From the NCBI GenBank assembly GCA_030430565.1, contig JAUIKS010000033.1, forward strand, positions 62,001 to 126,000: a stretch of DNA of 64,000 nucleotides. The letters are read 5' to 3'. Positions within the stretch are counted from its first letter, which is position 1. Every line of letters begins with the position of its first letter. The DNA comes from Polyangia bacterium (GTDB lineage: Bacteria; Myxococcota_A; Polyangia; Nannocystales; Nannocystaceae). A program made the position numbers and the translations under genes. The notes beneath the pieces were generated by a model. That model had not been told where the DNA came from. It saw nothing but the letters and a program-made list of their open reading frames with translations, and did not search any database. Of this stretch, positions 9,740 through 16,952 are shown in pieces.

Positions 9740-10100
9740 GTCGCGCCGGGGCGCGGTCGCGCGCGCGGTCAACGGATAATATGTCGCTAGGGGCAGGTGA
9801 TCGGCGGGCGCGCTTTACAGCGGGGGGCGCTCTGCTATGGTTGCCCACTGCTTGAGCAGGATCCTCGAGGTCGCCGATATGGACCCCGCGCACAACCGCT
9901 CCGTCCCCGCTCTCCGCGTCCGCGCGGTGGTGTGGTGCAGTGGTTGCGCCGGAGGTAGTGTCGAAGCCGGCGATCGAGCGCCGTGGCGGCCCGGGGATCA
10001 TTAACGCGGACAGCGTGCGCAGAGCGTTGAGACCCCGGGCCGGTGAACCGACCCGGGGTCTTCGTGTTCTGCTCGCGTCTGATTGGAGAGGAGCGCAGTC
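9740..10100 (+). other. 361-nt intergenic region, possibly encoding a structured RNA
   Basis: There is no convincing ORF. It contains a possible -10 (GATAAT near 9775), a TGTCGCTAGGGGCA element at 9782-9795, several long complementary segments (for example GCGCACAACC with GGTTGCGC) and a strong hairpin at 10029-10062, just before the fusion gene. It could hold a small RNA of about 270 nt ending at the hairpin, or a long 5' leader. No Rfam family could be assigned by eye. Confidence 0.3.
10029..10062 (+). terminator. Strong hairpin ahead of the fusion gene
   Basis: GACCCCGGG pairs with CCCGGGGTC (9 bp), plus an inner CGG/CCG around a TGAA loop, followed by TTCGTGTT. The T-tract is weak. It could terminate an upstream small RNA or act as a leader structure 39 nt before the start codon. 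Confidence 0.45.
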
Positions 10101-13100
10101 ATGAACAAACCAATAGACAATCAGCCCCAGACGGCGCAGGCGCCGTCAAAACCCGAGCCGCGCGAGCCCTCGTTCGTCGCGCTTCGTGGGCGCGCGCGCG
10201 CGCTGCGAGGCGAGCTCGCGCGGCGCGAACCCGAAGGCGATGAGGACGGCGTCCGTGAGGCCGCCGCGCGCGAGCTCGGCTCGCTGTATCGGCGGCTCGG
10301 CGAGCTCGACGCCGACGTCGCCGAGATCAACGCGCTGTACGAGTACTGGTTCGGCCCGCTCGGGCGCGAGTGGGATCCGGCCTCGCGGCTGCGGCTCGAT
10401 CGTTGGTTCGGCGGCGCGGCCGAGACCGACGCGGAGATCCGCGCGCGCTTCGGGGAGTCGCTGGAGCGCGCGGCCGCGGGCGCGTTCGCGGCCTGGGCCG
10501 AGACCCCGCGCGGCGCGGTCGCGCTGCTGCTGCTGCTCGACCAGCTGCCGCGCAACGCGTACCGGGGGACGGCGCGGATGTTCGCGACCGACGCGCGCGC
10601 GCTGCCGATCGCTCGCGGCGCGCTGAAGCAGGAGCACCAGCTCTCGGCGCCCGCGCGCGCCGTGGTGGCGCTGTGCTTGGTGCACGCCGAGGACGCCGAG
10701 GCGGCGCGCGAGGGCGTGCGCTGCTTCGAACGGCTGATCCTCTCGCCGCTCTCGCGCGGGAACCGGCGCCGCTACAAGCGGATGCTGGCGAGCGCGCGCA
10801 AGCACGTGAGGGCGCTCGAGCGCTTCGCTCGCTACCCGCACCGCAACGCGCTGCTCGGCCGCGAGAGCACGCCGGCGGAGCTGGAGTTCTTGCGCGCGCG
10901 TAGCGATCGCTACATCCGCTCGGTCGAGCCGCAGCCGGGCGCGGGTCAGCGCCTGAAGATCCTCGTGCTGCACTCGTTTCGCCAGTCGGGGAAGCGGCTG
11001 TCCGCGAAGACAGGAAGATTGCAGCAGGAGCTGCGCGCGCTCGCCGACCTCGTGTTCATCGACGCGCCGCACGCATACCGCCCGACCGGGCGGACCGCGG
11101 CGCAATTCGCCGAGGACTTCGGCGACGCGCCGCCGCCGCTGGAGCATCAGCGCTGCTGGTGGATCTCGAACGAGGATCACAGCGAGTACCACGGCTGGGA
11201 GGAGTCGCTCGCCTACCTCGAGGACGTGTTTCGGCGCCTGGGGCCCTTCGACGGGGTGCTCGGCTTCTCGCAGGGCGCCGCGCTCACGGGCTTGCTGGCC
11301 GCGCTGCAGCCCCGCGGGCCGATCTCGATGCAGTTCGTGATCTGCGCCTCGGGCTTCCTCTCGCGCGCGCGTCCCCACCGCGCGCTGCTGCAGCCCGGCT
11401 CGATCGAGCTGCCCTCGCTGCACATCTTCGGCGAGACCGACGCGCTCGTCGACAACGCGCGCACGCTCGCGCTCGCGGGCTGCTTCGTCGCGCCCGCGGT
11501 CGCCTCGCACCCGCGGGGGCACTTCTTCCCCGACGCGTGGCCGCTGGACGTCGTCGCGGCCTTCCTCCGCCGTTTCACGCCGCGCGCGGTCGCGGATCCG
11601 CCGGCGGGGGACGACGCGCCGGCGCGTGAATCAGCCGCGCCCACGCTCGACGTCACGGAGCTCGCGGAGGCCGACTTCGCGGGGCTGCGCGCCTGGGTCG
11701 TCGCCCAGAAGTCGGCGAGCGAGGCGTCGCTGCTCGCCACGGCGATCGCGTGCTACCGCCCGCACCGCTACGGGCGCGTCAACTCGATCCTGGCGCCGCA
11801 GCCCGGAGACCTCGCGCACCGGCTGCTGCTCGCGACGCAGCTCGAGCGACCGACGGATCGCGAGGGGCTCGATCGACGGCTCGGCGCCCTCGAGCGCGGC
11901 TGCGGCTGGTCCGCGCTCACGCGGCTCGCGGTGCTCGCCCACGAGCTGCTCGAGGAGACAGACAACGAGCTCATCCAGACCGCGATCGCGGCGCGCTTCG
12001 CCGCCCGGCTCGGGCGCGAGCGCGAGCTCGACGTCCGCGGGTCGAGGTGCGCCAAGCATGCGCCGCGGGTCGACTCGGCGACCGATCGTCACTGCCGGCT
12101 CGCGCGGCGCATCGCGCTCGCGCTCGCGCCCACCGCCGAGAAGACCGTGGCCTACGCGGGCTATCGCCGGCTGATCGTCGGGCTATCGCGCACGGAGCCC
12201 GCGCCCCGCGAGCGCCAGCCCAAGAACGCCTCGGCCGCGGCGCTGCGCGGGCACGCGTCGGCGCCCTGGACCCGCGAGGCCCTCGAGGCGCCGATTTCGA
12301 AGGCCGTGCTGCAGCCGCTGCACGAGCCCGTGGTCCCGTGCACGCGCGAGTCTTTGGACCCGCTGCTCGAGCACCTCGACGCGCAGCGCCCCTCGCTGCA
12401 GCCGAAGCAGTTCACGCGCGGCACGCTGATGCCCGACGGTCGCCTCGACCTGTGCAAGCAGGTCGTCGGGCCCACGGGGATCGGGCCGCTGCTCGACGCG
12501 ATGGACGGCAACCCGCACGTGCGCCGGCTGCTGCTCGGCAACAACATCATCGGCAACGCCGGGGCCGGGAAGATCGCGGACTTCATCCGCGAGGGGCGGT
12601 CGCGCGTCAACGTCTGGTACATCGCCGGCAACCGGATCGACGCCCGCGGGCTCGCGCCGATCTGCGACGCGCTCATCGACCGCCGGGATGTCGAGGGGCT
12701 GTGGCTCAAGCGCAACCCGCTGGGCCCCGCGGGCGCGCGCGAGGTCGCGCGAGTGCTGCGCAGCGACGCCGGGCTGCTCACCGTCGACCTCGTCAACACC
12801 GGGCTGCTCGACGAGGGCGCTGGGGTGATCATCGACGCGCTGCAGGACAACCGCTGGCTGCGGAACCTGTACCTCGGGACCAACGGGATCACGCCCCGCG
12901 GCGCGGCGGCGATCGCCGACTACCTCGCGGGCGAGGGCGGCGTCGACTCGCTCTTCATCAGCTGCAACCGGCTCGGGGACGAGGGCGCGCGCCTGATCGC
13001 CGACGCGCTGCGTCGCAACCGTCGGCTCGTGCGCCTGAGCCTGGCCTCGAACCGCGTCGGCCCCGAGGGCGCCGTCGCGCTCGCCGAGGCGCTCGCCGAG

Positions 13101-13496
13101 CACCCCACGCTGCAGTTCCTCGATCTCGGCTGGACGCGCGCGACCGCGGCCGTCGGCGAGCTGGGCAACCGGATCGGCAACCGCGGCTGCGAGGCGCTCG
13201 CGGCGATGCTGCGCAGCAACAGGTCGCTGCGGGTGCTCGACATCTCGCACAACGCCGTGTCGCAGTGGGCGATCGATCAGATCAGCGAGGCGCTCGTCGA
13301 CAACGACACGCTCGTCGCGCTGCGCTGCCCGCAGTGGGGCAAGGCCGTCAACCACGACTCGCAGGACCGGCTCGCGGCGCGACTCGAGGCCAACCGCCGG
13401 GCGCAGGGCGTCGACCCGGAGGCGATCCGCACGCCGCTCGCGACCCGCGAGATCCTCTCGGTCTACCGGACCGCGGTCCAGGTCGAGGGTCGCTGA
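10101..13496 (+). CDS. DUF924 - FSH serine hydrolase - leucine-rich-repeat fusion protein
   Basis: This is a 1131-residue multidomain cytoplasmic protein. ATG 10101 has GGAGAGGAG about 7 nt upstream; the frame opens earlier at a TTG. Residues ~70-265 match DUF924 (PF06041): EINALYEYWFGPLGREWDP and LLLLLDQLPRNAYRGTARMF. Residues ~285-500 match the FSH1 serine hydrolase family (PF03959): LKILVLHSFRQSG, nucleophile GFSQGAALTG (~389), FGETDALVDN (acid) and HPRGHFFP (His). Residues ~510-770 are helical and unassigned. Residues ~780-1105 hold about nine ribonuclease-inhibitor-type LRRs (LLLGNNIIGNAGAGKIAD, LSLASNRVGPEGAVALAEAL). In other genomes DUF924 and FSH are separate small proteins. An LRR recognition module joined to a hydrolase suggests a sensor-effector, but that is inference. 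Confidence 0.85.
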   Translation: MNKPIDNQPQTAQAPSKPEPREPSFVALRGRARALRGELARREPEGDEDGVREAAARELGSLYRRLGELDADVAEINALYEYWFGPLGREWDPASRLRLDRWFGGAAETDAEIRARFGESLERAAAGAFAAWAETPRGAVALLLLLDQLPRNAYRGTARMFATDARALPIARGALKQEHQLSAPARAVVALCLVHAEDAEAAREGVRCFERLILSPLSRGNRRRYKRMLASARKHVRALERFARYPHRNALLGRESTPAELEFLRARSDRYIRSVEPQPGAGQRLKILVLHSFRQSGKRLSAKTGRLQQELRALADLVFIDAPHAYRPTGRTAAQFAEDFGDAPPPLEHQRCWWISNEDHSEYHGWEESLAYLEDVFRRLGPFDGVLGFSQGAALTGLLAALQPRGPISMQFVICASGFLSRARPHRALLQPGSIELPSLHIFGETDALVDNARTLALAGCFVAPAVASHPRGHFFPDAWPLDVVAAFLRRFTPRAVADPPAGDDAPARESAAPTLDVTELAEADFAGLRAWVVAQKSASEASLLATAIACYRPHRYGRVNSILAPQPGDLAHRLLLATQLERPTDREGLDRRLGALERGCGWSALTRLAVLAHELLEETDNELIQTAIAARFAARLGRERELDVRGSRCAKHAPRVDSATDRHCRLARRIALALAPTAEKTVAYAGYRRLIVGLSRTEPAPRERQPKNASAAALRGHASAPWTREALEAPISKAVLQPLHEPVVPCTRESLDPLLEHLDAQRPSLQPKQFTRGTLMPDGRLDLCKQVVGPTGIGPLLDAMDGNPHVRRLLLGNNIIGNAGAGKIADFIREGRSRVNVWYIAGNRIDARGLAPICDALIDRRDVEGLWLKRNPLGPAGAREVARVLRSDAGLLTVDLVNTGLLDEGAGVIIDALQDNRWLRNLYLGTNGITPRGAAAIADYLAGEGGVDSLFISCNRLGDEGARLIADALRRNRRLVRLSLASNRVGPEGAVALAEALAEHPTLQFLDLGWTRATAAVGELGNRIGNRGCEALAAMLRSNRSLRVLDISHNAVSQWAIDQISEALVDNDTLVALRCPQWGKAVNHDSQDRLAARLEANRRAQGVDPEAIRTPLATREILSVYRTAVQVEGR

Positions 13497-13512
13497 GCGG
13501 ATCCAACACCGC

Positions 13513-13550
13513 GCGCCGGCGAAACGAGCTGTCGCTTGTTTCGCCGGCGC
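13513..13550. terminator. 16-bp hairpin between fusion gene and phosphoesterase gene
   Basis: GCGCCGGCGAAACGAG pairs with CTTGTTTCGCCGGCGC with one G-U, around the loop CTGTCG. There is no U-tract. It probably ends the upstream transcript. Confidence 0.65.
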
Positions 13551-13561
13551 GGCGGGTGTGT

Positions 13562-13567
13562 CATAGT
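13562..13567 (+). promoter_or_regulatory. Candidate -10 box of a leaderless transcript
   Basis: CATAGT ends 6 nt before ATG 13574 (spacer CGGGCG). Transcription would start at or within a base of the start codon. Confidence 0.5.
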
Positions 13568-13573
13568 CGGGCG

Positions 13574-14638
13574 ATGCTGCTGTGCGCGGTGGGTGATAGC
13601 CACGGCCACCTCGACGCGATGTACTCGATCGTCGAGGCGCTCGAGGAGGAGGTCGGGGCCGCGGTCGACTTGGTGCTCCAGGTCGGCGACTTCGGCGTGT
13701 GGCCGGACCCCGATCGTCTCGACGAGGCGACGCGGCGCCACGGCGGCGCGGGCGACTTCCCGCAGTGGGTCGCGCAGGGGCGCGCGGCGCCGCGACCGAC
13801 GATCTTCATCCCGGGCAACCACGAGGACTTCTCGTGGCTGATCGAGCGCGGGGCCGGCGAGGTGCTCCCAGGCCTCCGCTTCCTGCCCTGGGCCGGCGTC
13901 GTCGAGGTCGGGGGCCTGCGGATCGGCGGGCTCGGCGGGTGCTACTCGCCGCGGTCGTACCGCATGCCGGGGCTCAGCGGGAAGCGCCGACGGCACTACT
14001 GTCGCGAGGAGGTGCGCGCGCTCTCGCGGGAGTCGCTCGACGTCCTGATGATCCACGACGCGCCCGCGGGGCGCTTCTCCGACATCCGGCCGGGCGTCGA
14101 GCGGCGCTGGGAGACCAAGGCCGAGGGCCTGGGGGAGCTGATCGCGGCGACGCGGCCAAAGATCTGTCTTCACGGTCATCTTCATGGGCGCTTCGAGCGG
14201 CGGCTCGACGACATCCGCGTCACCGGCTTGACCGCGGTCCCGTGGCCGGGCTGCGCGGTCGTGATCGAGACGAGCGAGGACGACGACGCGCCGTGGACGC
14301 TGCGCGCCGAGTGGTCGCGCGCCGCCCAGGGCTGGGCGCGCGCGCCCGCCGATGTCGTCGCGGCGGCCCAGCCCGTCGACCTGCGCCCGCTCGTCGACGC
14401 GCTCGAGGAGTGGCGCGACGCCGTGCTCGACGGCGCGCCGCTCTCGCGCGGGCGAAAGAAGCGGCTCTACGGCGCCATGAAGGGCCGCAAGGAGCTCCGC
14501 CGCGTGCTGATGGCCGCGCTCGGCGGGCAGGAGCTGGACGAGCTGCTCGAGGGGCTGCTCGAGGTCGGCTGGTCCGCCTCCGAGCTGCATCGCCTCGTCG
14601 AGTCGCGCCCGGATCCGGACAGCCTCGCCCCGGCGTGA
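13574..14638 (+). CDS. Metallophosphoesterase
   Basis: This is a 354-residue calcineurin-like phosphoesterase. The metal-binding motifs appear in order: GDSHGHLDAM (usually GDxHG, residues ~7-16), LQVGDFGVW (GDxxD-like), IPGNHEDF (GNHE), and the C-terminal LMIHDAP and CLHGHLHGRF (GHxH, ~195-205). The catalytic core is residues 1-230; a ~120-residue helical, basic and Leu-rich extension follows. Such enzymes use a di-metal centre to cleave phosphodiesters or phosphomonoesters, including nucleotides; the substrate is not predictable here. ATG 13574 places the start directly at the first core strand and 6 nt after a -10-like hexamer, which argues for a leaderless mRNA. Confidence 0.92.
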   Translation: MLLCAVGDSHGHLDAMYSIVEALEEEVGAAVDLVLQVGDFGVWPDPDRLDEATRRHGGAGDFPQWVAQGRAAPRPTIFIPGNHEDFSWLIERGAGEVLPGLRFLPWAGVVEVGGLRIGGLGGCYSPRSYRMPGLSGKRRRHYCREEVRALSRESLDVLMIHDAPAGRFSDIRPGVERRWETKAEGLGELIAATRPKICLHGHLHGRFERRLDDIRVTGLTAVPWPGCAVVIETSEDDDAPWTLRAEWSRAAQGWARAPADVVAAAQPVDLRPLVDALEEWRDAVLDGAPLSRGRKKRLYGAMKGRKELRRVLMAALGGQELDELLEGLLEVGWSASELHRLVESRPDPDSLAPA

Positions 14639-14653
14639 GGTGCTCGAGGCGGG

Positions 14654-16459
14654 TCAGGCCTCCTTCACGGGGGGCAGCGCGCGCGCGCGCGCGAGCTCGT
14701 CGCGGACGAGCCCCAGCAGCGCGTCGCGGTCGATCGGCTTGGCGACGAAGCCGGCGGCGCCGGCCCGCCTGGCGTCGGCGCGCGCGTCCTGGGTGCTGAC
14801 GATGATCACCGGGGTCGAGCCCAGCGAGGACTCTCGCTGGAGTCGCGTGAGCACGCTCCAGCCGTCGATGTCCGGGAGCGTGAGGTCGAGGATGATCAGG
14901 TCCGGCAGCAGCGCGCGCGCCAGCCGTACGCCGTCGTGTCCGCGCGTCGCGAAGCGGCCCGCGTAGCCGTCGCGCCCGAGCGCGGCCGCGATCACCCGGT
15001 GCACGCTCACGTCGTCGTCGACGACGAGGACGAGCGTCTCGCCCGCGCGCGCGCGGCTGGTGCGGGAGCGCGCGGCCAGGTCGGCGTAGGCGTCGCCGCC
15101 CTCGAGGTCCGGCAGCGTCACGGTGAATTCGCTGCCGATCCCGAGCTCGCTCTCGAGCGTGATCGCGCCGCCCATCATCTCGCAGAAGTGACGCGTGATC
15201 GTGAGCCCGAGGCCCGTGCCGTCCTGCTCCCGCGAGCGCGATCCGTCGGCCTGGACGAATGGTTCGAACAGCGTCTCGACGCGATCCGGCGCGATGCCGA
15301 CGCCGGTGTCGCGGACGGTGAGCACGAGGCTGCGGCCGGCGCCCACGACGTCGGCGCGTCGCGCGGTGAGCGTGATGACCCCGCGCGTGGTGAACTTCGA
15401 CGCGTTGCTCAGCAGGTTCAGCAGGATCTGACGGAGCTTGGTCCGGTCGGTGTGGATCAGGCCGAGCGTGGGCGGCAGCGACAGCTCGAAGCGGTTTCCT
15501 GACTTCTTGACCATGTTCCGCACGAGCGCGACGACGCTCTCCATCGCCGCGTCGAGCTCGACCGGCGTGACGTGGAGCTCCATGCGCCCGGCCTCGATCT
15601 TCGAGAGGTCGAGGATGTCGTTGATCAGCGCCAGCAGGTGCTGCGCGGCCGCGTGGATCCGGCGGACGTCGGCGCCGAGCGTGGCGTTGTCGTCATCCGG
15701 CAGGTCCGTCGACGCGCGCTCGGGCATGTCCTCGAGGATCAGCTCTGAGTAGCCGATGATCGCGTTGAGCGGCGTGCGGAGCTCGTGGCTCATGGTGGCG
15801 AGGAACTCGCTCTTGACCTGCGTGGCCGCGAGCGCGGCGTCGCGGGCCTCCTCGAGCTGCGTGTTGCGATCGCTGAGCAGCGCGCCGGTCCGCTCGCTCT
15901 CCAGCAGCAGGCGCTTGAGCGACGAGACGAGGCTGCGGATCACGAGGCCGAAGGCCGCGAGCGCGACCGAGCCGCCGATCGCGACCGAGAGCAGGTTCTG
16001 CGTCAGCGCGAAGGCTTCGATCGGCGCGAGCAGCTGGCGCCCGAACGCGGTGCCCGCGAACATCAAGGTCAGCGCGATGATCCACCCGCCCTGGTTGGAC
16101 TCCTCCTCGGTCGCGATCGCGGTCAGGCAGACGAAGGGGAAGGCGAGCCCGAGGGTGAACAGCGCCATGCCGCCGCTGTCCTCGGTCAGGGTGTTGACGA
16201 CCGCGACAGCCGACATGCTGACGAGCAGCAGCCGGATGTTGAGGCCGAGGCGCTCGCGCTTGATCTCGCGGTAGTTCCACAGGCTGACGGTGAGGAACAC
16301 GAACCACACGATCGCCGCGGCGAGGTGCGCCGTCGTCGGCGCGCTGAGGTACTGGACGAGCCGCGTCAGCGCGATGGGGATGCTGGCGAAGAGCGCCCCG
16401 ACGCCCATGCGTTGCGTGTTGCGAACACGAAATTCATGGAGGGGACCGAACTCGCTCAT
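14654..16459 (-). CDS. Hybrid sensor kinase with C-terminal receiver domain
   Basis: This 601-residue protein starts at ATG 16459; a longer frame to 16561 adds basic, non-coding-like sequence. Residues ~20-178 contain six transmembrane segments. After a short coiled-coil comes HisKA with the phosphorylated His at ~225 (MSHELRTPLNAIIGY). HATPase_c carries KLRQILLNLLSNASKF, DTGVGI and GTGLGLT (~340-420). A receiver domain follows (~475-595): VVDDDVSVHRV, phospho-acceptor Asp ~525 in LIILDLTLPD, and Lys ~574 in FVAKPID. This is an intramolecular His-Asp relay. The N-terminal sensor has no soluble loop of note, so the signal is probably in the membrane. It is the last gene of a minus-strand run after the Hsp70 gene but is separated from it by ~490 nt. 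Confidence 0.93.
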   Translation of the reverse strand: MSEFGPLHEFRVRNTQRMGVGALFASIPIALTRLVQYLSAPTTAHLAAAIVWFVFLTVSLWNYREIKRERLGLNIRLLLVSMSAVAVVNTLTEDSGGMALFTLGLAFPFVCLTAIATEEESNQGGWIIALTLMFAGTAFGRQLLAPIEAFALTQNLLSVAIGGSVALAAFGLVIRSLVSSLKRLLLESERTGALLSDRNTQLEEARDAALAATQVKSEFLATMSHELRTPLNAIIGYSELILEDMPERASTDLPDDDNATLGADVRRIHAAAQHLLALINDILDLSKIEAGRMELHVTPVELDAAMESVVALVRNMVKKSGNRFELSLPPTLGLIHTDRTKLRQILLNLLSNASKFTTRGVITLTARRADVVGAGRSLVLTVRDTGVGIAPDRVETLFEPFVQADGSRSREQDGTGLGLTITRHFCEMMGGAITLESELGIGSEFTVTLPDLEGGDAYADLAARSRTSRARAGETLVLVVDDDVSVHRVIAAALGRDGYAGRFATRGHDGVRLARALLPDLIILDLTLPDIDGWSVLTRLQRESSLGSTPVIIVSTQDARADARRAGAAGFVAKPIDRDALLGLVRDELARARALPPVKEA

Positions 16460-16952
16460 GCCGTGAAAAAATTCCCGGGGCGCTCGGCGGGTGAAGACCC
16501 GCGCGAAGCTCGAGCCGCGCGCTGCATGGATCGCGCGCGGCGTCATCACGCGCCGCGTCAACGCGGGGCGCTGGGATCACTGTCGCGCGTAGCGCGTGCC
16601 GGGGTCCGCGTAGAGTTTGCGAGTCAGCGCGAAGCGATCGCGGCGCGCGACATCGGTCGTGACGCGCTCGCGCACGCGCATACGCGCCGGTCTTGCTGGT
16701 CGCGCGATGGGGCCCGTCGGCGGCGCGACGGCGTGTACATCGAGTCGCGCGGCCTCCTCGTGGAGGTGGTTTATGAGACATGTATGTCAAAGGGCGCGTG
16801 CTCGTACACCGCCGCCGCGGTGACGGCGCTGAATCCATCGCTTGGCGACTCAGCACGCGGGGGGGATCGTGCGTCGAGACCTGAAGCCGGAGCGCGCGCC
16901 GCTCCGCTCCGCGCCCGAGCATCGACCCCTCCAGCGGCGGCGCGCGGATCGA
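16460..16952. other. 493-nt gap between Hsp70 gene and hybrid kinase gene
   Basis: I see no real coding frame; the open frames are Arg-rich shadows. The only structured feature is the palindrome GACATGTATGTC at 16777-16788, similar in half-site to the TGTC/GACA elements elsewhere. The kinase promoter is presumably here. Confidence 0.5.

Noticed and set aside
12183..13355. 390-codon minus-strand frame inside the LRR fusion gene
   Set aside because: It is antisense to clear leucine-rich repeats; high GC leaves such frames open by chance.
14654..16561. Start of the hybrid kinase at 16561
   Set aside because: The extra 34 residues are basic and atypical; ATG 16459 leads directly into the transmembrane sensor.
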